A stretch of DNA of 64,000 nt, taken from the NCBI RefSeq assembly GCF_900101545.1, contig NZ_FMZU01000015.1, positions 124,001-188,000 of the forward strand, in the 5' to 3' direction. This DNA is from Variovorax sp. CF079 (GTDB lineage Bacteria > Pseudomonadota > Gammaproteobacteria > Burkholderiales > Burkholderiaceae_C). The position numbers were made by a program, and so were the translations under genes. The notes beneath the pieces are model-generated. The model was not told the origin of the DNA and searched no databases. It was given only the letters and a program-made list of their open reading frames with translations. This document shows, piece by piece, positions 54,157 through 62,194 of this stretch (the stretch's first letter is position 1; each line of letters starts with the position of its first letter).

Positions 54157-54618
54157 ATGCACATCGCCGACACGCCCTTGACCGGCACCGACCGCAAGGT
54201 CGACCGCCTGCTTGCCCACTACGGCGAAAGCCACCAGAACCCGACCAACGAGGCGATCCACATGGTCGCCATTCCCGCGATCATGTTCAGCATCGTCGGC
54301 CTGCTGTTCGCGCTGCACCCCTGGGTGGCCTACGCCTTCGTCGCGGCCAGCCTGGTCTACTACGCGACGCTGCGCTCACCGGCCTTCCTGGCCACGATGC
54401 TGATCGGCACGGTGCTGCTGCTGGCCGTGGTGCATGCGATGGGAGACCTTGTGTTGCCGGTTTCCGCCGTCATCTTCGTCGTGGCGTGGATCTTCCAGTT
54501 CATCGGCCACAAGATCGAAGGCAAGAAGCCGTCCTTCTTCGAGGACATCCAGTACCTCTGGGTCGGCCCCTTGTTCGTGCTGTCGCGCCTCTTCTTGCGG
54601 CTCGGCCTGCGCTGGTAG
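54157..54618 (+). CDS. Mpo1-like (DUF962) membrane protein
   Basis: The 153-residue protein starts with an amphipathic segment, then HYGESHQNPTNEAIHMVAIP with the conserved His residues of the DUF962/Mpo1 family, four membrane spans, and IGHKIEGKKPSFFEDIQYLWVG. Yeast Mpo1 is an iron-dependent dioxygenase that acts on 2-hydroxy fatty acids; bacterial members are not well studied. GGAG lies before the ATG. Confidence 0.85.
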   Translation: MHIADTPLTGTDRKVDRLLAHYGESHQNPTNEAIHMVAIPAIMFSIVGLLFALHPWVAYAFVAASLVYYATLRSPAFLATMLIGTVLLLAVVHAMGDLVLPVSAVIFVVAWIFQFIGHKIEGKKPSFFEDIQYLWVGPLFVLSRLFLRLGLRW

Positions 54619-54619
54619 A

Positions 54620-54715
54620 CGGGAAACCTTTCCCGGTCACCCGGATCAGACACCGTCCCATCCAAATGAGGACGGCGTTGGAATAGGCTGTGCCTATCAA
54701 CCCCATTGGAAATGG
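54620..54715. other. Hairpin-rich leader region before rpoH promoter
   Basis: Three short inverted repeats follow each other: CGGGAAA/TTTCCCG (54620-54635), CCGTCC/GGACGG (about 54653-54675) and CCCATT/AATGGG (54701-54715). None has a T tract. They may end the DUF962 transcript or mark another control layer of rpoH. Confidence 0.35.
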
Positions 54716-54718
54716 GTG

Positions 54719-54759
54719 GGAACCCTAAGCTTAGCACTCCCTCAAACCGAGTGCTAATA
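54719..54759 (+). promoter_or_regulatory. Overlapping sigma-E-like and sigma-70-like rpoH promoters
   Basis: GGAACCC (54719-54725), 16 bases, then TCAAA (54742-54746) fits the sigma-E pattern. TTAGCA (54731-54736), 17 bases, then TAATAT (54754-54759) fits a sigma-70 promoter. Both use the same DNA as the CIRCE operator. Confidence 0.5.
54731..54757. promoter_or_regulatory. CIRCE operator (HrcA binding site) upstream of rpoH
   Basis: The sequence TTAGCACTC-N9-GAGTGCTAA is an exact match to the CIRCE consensus, 29 bases before the rpoH start. HrcA, encoded at 15941-16945, is the expected repressor. The operator covers the predicted -35 and -10 boxes, so binding should block transcription. Confidence 0.93.
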
Positions 54760-54786
54760 TGCCCGCCAACGAAGGAGTTCCCCCCA

Positions 54787-55728
54787 ATGACAACACTGTC
54801 CGGAGCGTCTGCCAACCAGCTTGCCGTCGCCAATCCGTGGTCGATGGTGCCTCCGCTGGGTAACCTGGACGCTTACATTTCGGCAGCCAACCGCTTGCCC
54901 TTGCTCACGCTCGAGGAAGAGCAAGGTTTCGCGCGCCGTTTGCGCGACCACAACGATCTCGAAGCTGCGGGCGCGTTGATCCTCTCGCACCTGCGCCTCG
55001 TGGTTTCGATCTCCCGCCAGTACCTGGGCTATGGGCTGCCGCACGGCGACCTGATCCAGGAAGGCAACGTCGGCCTGATGAAGGCCGTGAAGCGTTTCGA
55101 CCCCGATCAGGGCGTGCGGCTGGTCAGCTACGCGATGCACTGGATCAAGGCCGAGATTCACGAGTACATCCTGAAGAACTGGCGCATGGTCAAGGTCGCG
55201 ACGACCAAGGCTCAGCGCAAGCTGTTCTTCAACCTGCGCTCGATGAAGCAGAGCTTCAAGGCCGACTCGGCCGCCGGCGACGGCGACACGCACCGCGACA
55301 CCTTGAGCGCGGACGAAGTCTCGCAAATGGCGACCCGCCTGAACGTGAAGCCCGAAGAAGTGCTGGAGATGGAAACGCGCCTGTCCGGCGGCGACGTGCT
55401 GCTCGATCCGAGCCCCTCGGACGACGGCGACGACGGTTTCGGCCCCATCGCCTACCTGGCCGACGCCACGCAGGAGCCCACCGCCCAGCTCGAATCGCGG
55501 CAACGCGACCGTCTGTCGACCGACGGCATCTCGACCGCGCTGCAAGCGCTGGACGAGCGCAGCCGCCGCATCGTGGAAGAGCGCTGGCTCAAGGTCAACG
55601 ACGACGGCTCGGGCGGCATGACGCTGCACGACCTGGCCGCGGTGTACGGCGTGAGCGCCGAACGCATTCGCCAGATCGAGGTGGCGGCCATGAAGAAGAT
55701 GAAGAAGGCGCTGGCAGACTTCGCCTGA
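54787..55728 (+). CDS. rpoH: RNA polymerase sigma-32 factor RpoH
   Basis: The 313-residue sigma factor has region 2 (EGNVGLMKAVKRFDPDQGVRL), the RpoH box QRKLFFNLR (about 143-151), and region 4 HTH (MTLHDLAAVYGVSAERIRQI). It directs transcription of heat-shock genes. A GAAGGAG site precedes ATG 54787. Its promoter region carries a CIRCE site and a sigma-E-like promoter, so it seems to be under both cytoplasmic and envelope stress control. A terminator follows. Confidence 0.97.
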   Translation: MTTLSGASANQLAVANPWSMVPPLGNLDAYISAANRLPLLTLEEEQGFARRLRDHNDLEAAGALILSHLRLVVSISRQYLGYGLPHGDLIQEGNVGLMKAVKRFDPDQGVRLVSYAMHWIKAEIHEYILKNWRMVKVATTKAQRKLFFNLRSMKQSFKADSAAGDGDTHRDTLSADEVSQMATRLNVKPEEVLEMETRLSGGDVLLDPSPSDDGDDGFGPIAYLADATQEPTAQLESRQRDRLSTDGISTALQALDERSRRIVEERWLKVNDDGSGGMTLHDLAAVYGVSAERIRQIEVAAMKKMKKALADFA

Positions 55729-55748
55729 GGCGCTCTTCGATCCCGATC

Positions 55749-55773
55749 AAGCCCGGCCTTCGCCGGGCTTTTT
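55749..55773 (+). terminator. Rho-independent terminator after rpoH
   Basis: A 9-bp stem AAGCCCGGC/GCCGGGCTT with a CTTC loop is followed by a T run (55769-55773). It lies between convergent rpoH and sco. Confidence 0.85.
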
Positions 55774-55794
55774 CATTGCTTCGACAGCGTCCGG

Positions 55795-56412
55795 TCAGGA
55801 CTTGAGCAGCGCCTTCACGTCCGACACCATCGCCGGCACGCCCGCGCCGTAGCGCGCATAGAGTCGCAGCCGGCCCTCGGTGTCGTAGACGAAGCTGGCC
55901 GCCGAGTGGTCCATGGAGTAGCTGGTCGGCGTCTTGCCTTCGACCTTCTTGTAGTAGGCCTTGAAGTCCTTCGCCAATGCCGGCAGCTGCTCGGGCGTGG
56001 GAATCAGCGCGACGAAGGCCGGATCGAAGGCGCCCATGTAGGCCTTCATCACCGCCGGCGTGTCGCGCTCCGGATCGACCGTGACGAACAGCACCTGCAG
56101 CTTGTCGCTGTCGGCGCCCAGCTGCTGCTTGACCTGTGCCATCTCGCTCATGGTCGTCGGACAGACGTCGGGGCATTGCGCATAGCCGAAGAACAGCACC
56201 ACGACCTTGCCCTTGAAGTCGGCCAGGGTGCGCAGCTTGCCGTCGGCATCGGTCAGCGAGAAGCCCTTGGCGTAGTCGGCGCCCGTGATGTCCACGGCAT
56301 TGAAGCTGGGCTTTTTCTCCGAGCATGCCGCGAGGTTCAACCCCACCGCCGCCGCGAGGCCGGTCCAGGCCATCAACCGAAGTGCATGCCGCTTGTTCAT
56401 GAGTTCGTTCAT
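55795..56412 (-). CDS. SCO1/SenC family copper chaperone
   Basis: The 205-residue protein has a lipoprotein leader with lipobox LAAC (Cys about 30), then a thioredoxin-like fold with the copper site C-x3-C in FFGYAQCPDVCPTT (about 75-88) and the distant His in YSMDHSAASFVYD. SCO proteins deliver copper to the CuA centre of oxidase subunit II. Two ATGs (56412, 56400) are possible; the first overlaps ctaB by 4 bases. Confidence 0.92.
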   Translation of the reverse strand: MNELMNKRHALRLMAWTGLAAAVGLNLAACSEKKPSFNAVDITGADYAKGFSLTDADGKLRTLADFKGKVVVLFFGYAQCPDVCPTTMSEMAQVKQQLGADSDKLQVLFVTVDPERDTPAVMKAYMGAFDPAFVALIPTPEQLPALAKDFKAYYKKVEGKTPTSYSMDHSAASFVYDTEGRLRLYARYGAGVPAMVSDVKALLKS

Positions 56413-57314
56413 CGCAGGTAGTGGTCGATCAGCAGCGCTGCGAACAGCACGCTCAGATGGATCAGTGAAAAACGGAAGGTCTTGCGCGCCAGCGCGTCGG
56501 AGTAGTTGCGCCACAGCGCGAAGGCGTAGCCGGTAAAGCCGATGCTCACCCCGATGGCGACCGCCAGGTACAGCCATCCGCTCATGCCGTAGATGAAAGG
56601 CATCAGGCAGGCGGCGAAGAGGATGAAGGTATAGAGCAGCACCTGCAGCCGCGTGAACTCGTTGCCGTGCGTCACCGGCAGCATCGGCAGGCCGGCCTTG
56701 CGATAGTCCTCGACGCGGTAGAGCGCCAGCGCCCAGAAGTGCGGCGGCGTCCACAGGAAGATGATGAGGAAGAGGATCAGCGCCTCGGGCCCGACCTCGC
56801 CCGTCATCGCAGCCCAACCCAGCACCGGCGGCATCGCGCCGGAAGCGCCGCCGATCACGATGTTCTGCGGCGTCAGCGGCTTGAGGATCACGGTGTAGAC
56901 CACGGCATAGCCGACGAAGGTCGCGAAGGTCAGCCACATCGTGAGCGGGTTCACCGCGAACCACAGCACGGCCGAGCCGGCAGCGCACAGCGCGGCCGAG
57001 AACACCAGCGCCTGCCGGTCGCTCAGCTGGCCGCGCGCGGTGGGCCGCCAGGCCGTGCGCTTCATCTTCGCATCGATGCCCTTCTCGACCAGGCAGTTGA
57101 AGGCCGCCGCCGCGCCGGCCACCAGCCAGATGCCGATGCAGGCCAGCGCGCCGCGCTGCAATTCGGCCAGGCCGGGCACGCCGGGCACTGCGAGCACCAT
57201 GCCGATGAGTGCGCAGAACACGATCAGCTGCACGACGCGCGGCTTGGTCAGCGCATAGAACTGGCGCAGGACGCTGGCGGTGCTCGGGCTGTGGATCGAT
57301 GCAGGCGTGGTCAT
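56409..57314 (-). CDS. ctaB: Protohaem IX farnesyltransferase
   Basis: The 301-residue UbiA-family protein has the first aspartate region NCLVEKGIDAKMKRTAWRP and the second one YRVEDYRKAGLPMLPVTHG, with about eight or nine membrane spans. It turns haem B into haem O. It overlaps ctaA by 4 bases, so haem O and haem A synthesis are coupled. Confidence 0.95.
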   Translation of the reverse strand: MTTPASIHSPSTASVLRQFYALTKPRVVQLIVFCALIGMVLAVPGVPGLAELQRGALACIGIWLVAGAAAAFNCLVEKGIDAKMKRTAWRPTARGQLSDRQALVFSAALCAAGSAVLWFAVNPLTMWLTFATFVGYAVVYTVILKPLTPQNIVIGGASGAMPPVLGWAAMTGEVGPEALILFLIIFLWTPPHFWALALYRVEDYRKAGLPMLPVTHGNEFTRLQVLLYTFILFAACLMPFIYGMSGWLYLAVAIGVSIGFTGYAFALWRNYSDALARKTFRFSLIHLSVLFAALLIDHYLR

Positions 57315-58498
57315 GCGACCTCCATCTTGCCGCGGGGGGCGCGAGTGCCCGCCGGCACGGCTGCGCGCTCGGCCCGGCTTTCGCACAGCGCCCAGGTCAG
57401 CACCACCGCGAGCGCAGCGGCGCCACCGGTATGAAGAACGGCCGCCACCAGCGGCCATCCGAGCAGCACGTTGCCGAGGCCGGTCGCGAGCTGCAACAGC
57501 GCCAGGCCGGCCAGCCATTTCGCCTGCACGCGCAGCGGCGCGATGCGGCGCAGCTGCCAGACCAGCACGCCGAGCGCGACGAACACCAGGTAGGCCATCA
57601 GCCGATGAACGTAGTGAATGGCAGTCAGCGCTGCGAAGTCGATCGGCGTGCCGTTGGCCGACTCGCCGAGCGAGCGCCAGATCTGGAAGCCCTGCGTGAA
57701 GTTCATGGGCGGCCACCAGCTGTTCTGGCAGATCGGGAACTGGGTGCAGGCGAGCACCGCGTAGTTGGTGCTGACCCAGCCGCCGAGCGCGATCTGCAGC
57801 ACGAGCAACGCGGTCACGGCGATCAACAGCGTGCGCAGCATCGGCGGCACGGCCGTGGGCAGCCGTTCCGCCGCCGCCTGCCGGTAGCGCACGGCCTGGA
57901 TGCACAGCAGCGCCAGCAGCACGACGGCGCCCAGCAGGTGGAGCGTGACGATGGCGGGATAGAGCTTCCAGGTCACGGTCAATGCACCGAAGGCGCCCTG
58001 CAGGCAGACCCAGACCAGGGTCGCGGCCGGCCACCAGGCACTGAGCGGCCGTTCGCGCGCATGCTGCGCGTCGTGCCGCTGGCGCCAGCGCGCACGCCAG
58101 GTGGCGACGGCCAGCGCGAGGATCAGCACGCCGACGCCGGTGGCCAGGTAGCGATGGACCATTTCCACCCATGCCTTGCTGTGTGTCACCGGGCCGGTCG
58201 GCTGCGCGGCCTCGGCCATCGCGATGTCGTGGCTGGCGCCGAATGGGCTGGCATTGCCGTAGCAACCGGGCCAGTCGGGGCAGCCCAGGCCCGAATCGGT
58301 GAGCCGCGTGAAGGCACCGAACAGCGTGAGATCGAAGGTCAGGAAGAGCGTGAGCACGGTCAAGGCGTAGAGCCGCCGGGCCGGGCCGGCACCGGTGTTG
58401 CGCCGCCAGACCCAGGCGAGCGGACCGAGGGCGAGCAGCACCCCGACGCCCATGAGCCAGGCGATCGGCGTGAGGTCGTAGAGCGAGCTCGTTTCCAT
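57311..58498 (-). CDS. ctaA: Haem A synthase (COX15/CtaA)
   Basis: The 395-residue membrane protein contains FGAFTRLTDSGLGCPDWPGCYG (about 60-80), with the conserved cysteine pair and Glu/His region, VEMVHRYLATGVGVL, and IHYVHRLMAYLVF. It oxidises haem O to haem A for the aa3 oxidase. A long hydrophilic loop holds the PxG...HSKAW section typical of the COX15 type. Confidence 0.95.
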   Translation of the reverse strand: METSSLYDLTPIAWLMGVGVLLALGPLAWVWRRNTGAGPARRLYALTVLTLFLTFDLTLFGAFTRLTDSGLGCPDWPGCYGNASPFGASHDIAMAEAAQPTGPVTHSKAWVEMVHRYLATGVGVLILALAVATWRARWRQRHDAQHARERPLSAWWPAATLVWVCLQGAFGALTVTWKLYPAIVTLHLLGAVVLLALLCIQAVRYRQAAAERLPTAVPPMLRTLLIAVTALLVLQIALGGWVSTNYAVLACTQFPICQNSWWPPMNFTQGFQIWRSLGESANGTPIDFAALTAIHYVHRLMAYLVFVALGVLVWQLRRIAPLRVQAKWLAGLALLQLATGLGNVLLGWPLVAAVLHTGGAAALAVVLTWALCESRAERAAVPAGTRAPRGKMEVA

Positions 58499-58507
58499 GA
58501 TGATCGG

Positions 58508-59146
58508 CTAGCGGCCCGGCTCGTCCCACGACGCGGAGGCGCGCAGGAGCCGATCGAGATCGCGCTTGGCCCGGCTGGCGCCGGCCGCATCCATGCGGGC
58601 GGGAAAACGCATCATCCAATTGCCGATGGGATCGACCACATACAGGTGCTCCGCCAGCGCGTGGCCGGAGGCTGGCGCCAGCCACTGCGCCAATTGCGTC
58701 GCCGGCACGCGCAGCACCGTCGCGCCATGCAAGCCGTTGTTCAGGCGCTCGGGGACGGGCGCGGCGTCGCTCACGAGCCAGACGCGGTCGAGCCGATCCT
58801 TTTCGCGGCCCAGGCTTTCCCGCAACTGGCGCTGCAGATAGAGCTGCTGCTCGCACAGCGCATCGCAGCCCGCATCCCCCACCGCGACCAGCAGCCACTG
58901 CCCCTTGAGCGTCGACAGGCGCACGGGCGCACCATCGCGCGAGGTCGCGACCAGGTCGGGCAGGCTGCGCTGCGGATCGACGAGTTCGCCGTAGACGCGC
59001 CGGCCCTCGGGCCGGATCACGTAGTAGGTGAAGTACGAAGCGATCACCGGCGCCGCGCAGCACAGCATGACCAGGATCATCTTCCAGCGGCCGATCACGG
59101 TCCGACGCCCTTCCGCGCCGTCCAGGGCCTGGCGCGGCGACGGCAT
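58508..59146 (-). CDS. SCO-like membrane-anchored protein of the oxidase cluster, function unknown
   Basis: The protein has about 212 residues: one membrane span (about 20-40, MILVMLCCAAPVIASYFTYY), then a thioredoxin-like domain with VAVGDAGCDALCEQQLYLQR, a C-x3-C site at the place of the SCO copper motif, and DPIGNWMMRFP near the end. It resembles a third SCO/thioredoxin-type factor in this cluster and may serve copper or thiol handling. The start is uncertain: ATG 59146 is used; GTG 59155 is an alternative. It lies between surf1 and ctaA, as in other Burkholderiales. Confidence 0.7.
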   Translation of the reverse strand: MPSPRQALDGAEGRRTVIGRWKMILVMLCCAAPVIASYFTYYVIRPEGRRVYGELVDPQRSLPDLVATSRDGAPVRLSTLKGQWLLVAVGDAGCDALCEQQLYLQRQLRESLGREKDRLDRVWLVSDAAPVPERLNNGLHGATVLRVPATQLAQWLAPASGHALAEHLYVVDPIGNWMMRFPARMDAAGASRAKRDLDRLLRASASWDEPGR

Positions 59147-59174
59147 CGAGTGCACGGTCAGGCCGAGCGGCTCG

Positions 59175-59969
59175 TCAGCTGCGGCGGAAACGGCGCGCGC
59201 GGCGGTAGGGGGCGATGAATTGAAACCAGACATAGAGGAATACCACGAGGGTCGCGAGCCCGAACCACTGGAACGCATAGCCGTAGTGCTTTTCGACACC
59301 CAGCGCGGGAGCCGGCCAGTCGCGCTGCAAGCCCTCGGAATCCGGCCCGGCCTGCTGCAGCGAGACATCGGTCCGCAGGGGCAAACCGGTTTCGGCGCGG
59401 AACGCTTCAAGATCGAGATTCTGCCGGATGGGCGAAGACCCCGCGCCGGGCTGCGCCGGCGCCCCCGGTGCGGCCTTGCCCAGGTCAAGGAGGTGCGAGG
59501 GGGGTGGCTCGATCCTGCCGGTCACCTCGACCAGGCCGGCTGGCGTGTCGACCGGCGCGAGTTGCGCCCGGTCATTGAAATTGCGCTGCACCCAGCCGCG
59601 CTGCACCAGCACGGTCTGCTCGCTGCCCTCGACGGCAAAGGGCGTGAGCACGTAGAAGCCGGGCACGCCATGCATCTGGCGGTTGTCCAGGTAGACCGTG
59701 TGCGGCGCCAGCCAGAGCCCGCGCAGGCGCACCGGCCGGTGCAAGGCCGACGTGGCCTTGTCGAGCGCGAGGAAGGCCTGCTGATCGATCGGCGGAAGAT
59801 TCTTCTGCGCATCGATTTCCGCCTGCAGCGCCTCTTTTTGCGCGGCGCGGGAGAGCTGCCAGCGACCCAGCGAAACGGTCGCGGCGAGGGTGAGCACGGC
59901 AGCCACCGTGAGCAGCCAGAAACGCCCTCTGCGCGAGTTGTGCGCAGGGGGCCGAAAGTCATCGTTCAA
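59175..59969 (-). CDS. SURF1 family cytochrome oxidase biogenesis protein
   Basis: The 264-residue protein has two membrane spans, near residue 20 (FWLLTVAAVLTLAATVSLGR) and the C-terminus (GLATLVVFLYVWF), with a periplasmic domain carrying LGRWQLSRAAQK, VYLDNRQMHGVPGFYVLTPF and VQRGWV. SURF1 helps insert haem A into subunit I. No ATG or GTG fits; TTG 59969 opens the frame just before RPPAHNSRRGRFW, so the start is tentative. The frame extends upstream into the divergent gene as a shadow. Confidence 0.88.
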   Translation of the reverse strand: MNDDFRPPAHNSRRGRFWLLTVAAVLTLAATVSLGRWQLSRAAQKEALQAEIDAQKNLPPIDQQAFLALDKATSALHRPVRLRGLWLAPHTVYLDNRQMHGVPGFYVLTPFAVEGSEQTVLVQRGWVQRNFNDRAQLAPVDTPAGLVEVTGRIEPPPSHLLDLGKAAPGAPAQPGAGSSPIRQNLDLEAFRAETGLPLRTDVSLQQAGPDSEGLQRDWPAPALGVEKHYGYAFQWFGLATLVVFLYVWFQFIAPYRRARRFRRS

Positions 59970-60005
59970 GTCAGGGGACGGGTCGGGCCGCCGATAATGG
60001 GGGTC

Positions 60006-60227
60006 ATGAAATACCTTGTCGCCCTCGCCTTCGTCGGCATCCTGGCGAGCCTCGGATTCGCGCTGTTCTTCATGCTGCGGGACGGCCGCGAGGGGCGCGC
60101 CAAGAGCGGCGGCATGGTGCGCGCGCTCACCGTTCGGATCGGCCTCTCGGTGGTTTTGTTCCTCTGCCTGCTGGCGGCCTGGAAGCTCGGCTACATCCAG
60201 CCGGGGGGATTGCCGCTCGGCAAGTAG
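60006..60227 (+). CDS. Twin transmembrane protein (DUF2909)
   Basis: The 73-residue protein has two membrane spans, LVALAFVGILASLGFALFFM (about 4-23) and GLSVVLFLCLLAAWKLGYI (about 46-64), joined by a basic loop. It is a small protein regularly found near oxidase genes in betaproteobacteria; function unknown. It is the only rightward gene in the oxidase cluster and is followed by a bidirectional hairpin. Confidence 0.85.
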   Translation: MKYLVALAFVGILASLGFALFFMLRDGREGRAKSGGMVRALTVRIGLSVVLFLCLLAAWKLGYIQPGGLPLGK

Positions 60228-60253
60228 GTTGTGCTCGTTCCACAAGCACCATG

Positions 60254-60279
60254 AAAAAAGCGCCTTTCGGCGCTTTTTT
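60254..60279. terminator. Bidirectional terminator between twin-TM gene and ctaE
   Basis: An AAAAAAGCGCC/GGCGCTTTTTT stem with a short TTTC-type loop gives a T run on both strands. It can stop the twin-TM transcript and also the leftward ctaE transcript. Confidence 0.85.
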
Positions 60280-60298
60280 GTTGTGCCGTCGGGGATGC

Positions 60299-61180
60299 TC
60301 AAAGCCAGTAGACCAGGAAGTACAAGCCGAGCCACACCACGTCGACGAAGTGCCAGTACCAGGCGGCGCCTTCGAAACCGAAGTGGCGCTCCGGCGTGAA
60401 ATGGCCGCTACGCAGCCGCAGGGTGATGAACAGCAGCATCAGCATGCCGATGAACACGTGCAGGCCGTGGAAGCCGGTCAGCATGAAGAAGGTGGAACCG
60501 TAGGCACCCGAGCTGAGCTTGAGGTTCAGGTCGGTGTACAGGTGGTGGTACTCGTAACCCTGCACGCCGAGGAAGGTCGCGCCGAGCACCACGGTGAGCC
60601 ACATGAAGCGCACGGCCTGGGCGCGGTGGTTCGCACGCAGCGCGTGGTGGGCGATCGTGAGCGTGACGCCCGAGCTCAGCAGCAGCGCCGTGTTGATGGT
60701 CGGCAGCCAGAAGGGGCCGACCGTCTGGAACGGCTCGACGATGTCGGCCGGCGAACCCGTTGCACCGGCGGCCACGGTGGGCCACACGGCCTTGAAGTCG
60801 GGCCACAGCAGGGCGTTGTCGAGGCTGCCGAGCGAGGGCAGCGCATGCGTGCGGGCCCACCACAGCGCAGTGAAGAAGGCACCGAAGAACATCACTTCGG
60901 AGAAGATGAACCAGCTCATGCTCCAGCGGAACGAGAGGTCGACCTTGTGACCGTACTGGCCGCCTTCACTTTCGCTGATCGACCGGCGGAACCAGACGAA
61001 CAGCGTGCCGAGCCACAGCAGCATGCCCGCCGCCAGCGACCATGCGCCCCACTGATGGCCGTTGATCCACTGGGCGGCACCGAAGATGACGAAGAGCAAG
61101 CCGGTCGCGGCCAGGACCGGGTAGGCCGATGGCGGGGGCACGAAGTAGTAGGGCGTGGTGCCGTGGGCGGTTGAACTCAT
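60299..61180 (-). CDS. ctaE: Cytochrome c oxidase subunit III
   Basis: The 293-residue protein has seven membrane spans. Seen are FRWSMSWFIFSEVMFFGAFF with the conserved Glu, LTGFHGLHVFIGMLMLLFI and WYWHFVDVVWLGLYFLVY at the C-terminus, all characteristic. It is the last gene of the leftward ctaC-ctaD-ctaG-ctaE set and ends at a terminator. Confidence 0.96.
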   Translation of the reverse strand: MSSTAHGTTPYYFVPPPSAYPVLAATGLLFVIFGAAQWINGHQWGAWSLAAGMLLWLGTLFVWFRRSISESEGGQYGHKVDLSFRWSMSWFIFSEVMFFGAFFTALWWARTHALPSLGSLDNALLWPDFKAVWPTVAAGATGSPADIVEPFQTVGPFWLPTINTALLLSSGVTLTIAHHALRANHRAQAVRFMWLTVVLGATFLGVQGYEYHHLYTDLNLKLSSGAYGSTFFMLTGFHGLHVFIGMLMLLFITLRLRSGHFTPERHFGFEGAAWYWHFVDVVWLGLYFLVYWL

Positions 61181-61235
61181 ATCAGGTCCTGGCTTTCTTC
61201 TCTCAATTCAAATCTGTGGGGCAGGCATCTTCTTG

Positions 61236-61445
61236 TCAGGGCGCGACGACGAACTTCACCAGGAGGATCAGCCCGACGACGAACACCACCACCGCGACAA
61301 AGCCGACGGCAATGATGTGCAGCGGCGTGAGCTTGGTGATGTCTTCCTGGTAGTCGCTGTTCTTGCGCACGCCGAAGAAGCCCCAGGCCACTGCCTTGAC
61401 GGTGCGCCAAAGGGAGCCTTTGCGGGGCGTTTCGGTCGCGGTCAT
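61236..61445 (-). CDS. DUF2970 small membrane protein
   Basis: The 69-residue protein has a basic N-terminal helix (GSLWRTVKAVAWGFFGVRKNSDY) and one C-terminal span (HIIAVGFVAVVVFVVGLILLV), the DUF2970 pattern. It overlaps ctaG by 4 bases. Its constant place between ctaG and ctaE in betaproteobacteria suggests an oxidase assembly or stability role, but no function is known. Confidence 0.88.
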   Translation of the reverse strand: MTATETPRKGSLWRTVKAVAWGFFGVRKNSDYQEDITKLTPLHIIAVGFVAVVVFVVGLILLVKFVVAP

Positions 61446-62068
61446 GAGCGTGGCTCCGCAACCGATGCCGCCGCATTGGCCGCCACAGGGGCGGCCGGCG
61501 TCTTGCCGCCGACCTCGAAGAAGGTGTACGACAGCGTGATCGTCTTGACGTCCTTGGAGATCCTCGGGTCGATCACGAAGGCGACCGGCCACTGCTTCTT
61601 CTCGCCCGCATCGAGCGTGTACTGGTTGAAGCAGAAGCACTCGAGCTTGTTGAAGTAGGGCGCGGCCTGCTGCGGCGCGTAGCTCGGGATGGCCTGAGCG
61701 GCCATGCGGCGGTTCTGCACGTTCTGGAACTCGTACATCACCGTGTTGAGCTGACCCGGGTGCACCTGCATCGAGCTTTGCGCCGGCTTGAAATCCCAGA
61801 GGCCGCGCACGTTGGCGTCGAACTCGACCGTGATGGTGCGGCTGGTGTCGACCTGCGTGTTGTCGGGCAGCCGCACGTTCTTGCCGCCGCTGGCGCCGCC
61901 CGGCACCGCGAGTTCGGACAGCGACAGGATGTTGACGCCGGTCATCTCGCAGATCGCGCGGTACATCGGCACCAGCGCATAGCCGAACGCGAACATGCCG
62001 GCCGCCACGACGGCCAGCTTGCCGACCATGCGGACATTCTCGCGGCGGATGCGCTGGCCGATGCCCAT
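61442..62068 (-). CDS. ctaG: Cytochrome c oxidase assembly protein CtaG/Cox11
   Basis: The 208-residue protein has one N-terminal membrane span (about 15-35, VGKLAVVAAGMFAFGYALVP) and the copper-binding ECFCFNQYTLDAGE. Cox11 delivers copper to the CuB site of subunit I. It follows the 36-residue gene by 2 bases. Confidence 0.95.
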   Translation of the reverse strand: MGIGQRIRRENVRMVGKLAVVAAGMFAFGYALVPMYRAICEMTGVNILSLSELAVPGGASGGKNVRLPDNTQVDTSRTITVEFDANVRGLWDFKPAQSSMQVHPGQLNTVMYEFQNVQNRRMAAQAIPSYAPQQAAPYFNKLECFCFNQYTLDAGEKKQWPVAFVIDPRISKDVKTITLSYTFFEVGGKTPAAPVAANAAASVAEPRS

Positions 62069-62070
62069 CT

Positions 62071-62181
62071 TCAGTGTCCGATCCAGACCATGCGAACGAT
62101 GAACCCGATGAAGAACAGCACCGCGATGGAGGCCAGCGTGAGCCCCATGCGTCGGTTGTTCCTCTTTTGTTCAGGCGTCAT
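62071..62181 (-). CDS. Cytochrome oxidase small assembly protein (36 residues)
   Basis: The frame from ATG 62181 to TGA 62071 encodes 36 residues: a basic head MTPEQKRNNRRMG and one membrane span TLASIAVLFFIGFIVRMVW. It lies 13 bases after ctaD and 2 before ctaG in the same orientation. It is easy to miss because of length, but matches a small protein I recall as annotated between ctaD and ctaG in Burkholderiales. The role in assembly is inferred from position. Confidence 0.8.
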   Translation of the reverse strand: MTPEQKRNNRRMGLTLASIAVLFFIGFIVRMVWIGH

Positions 62182-62194
62182 GACGCGATTCCTC

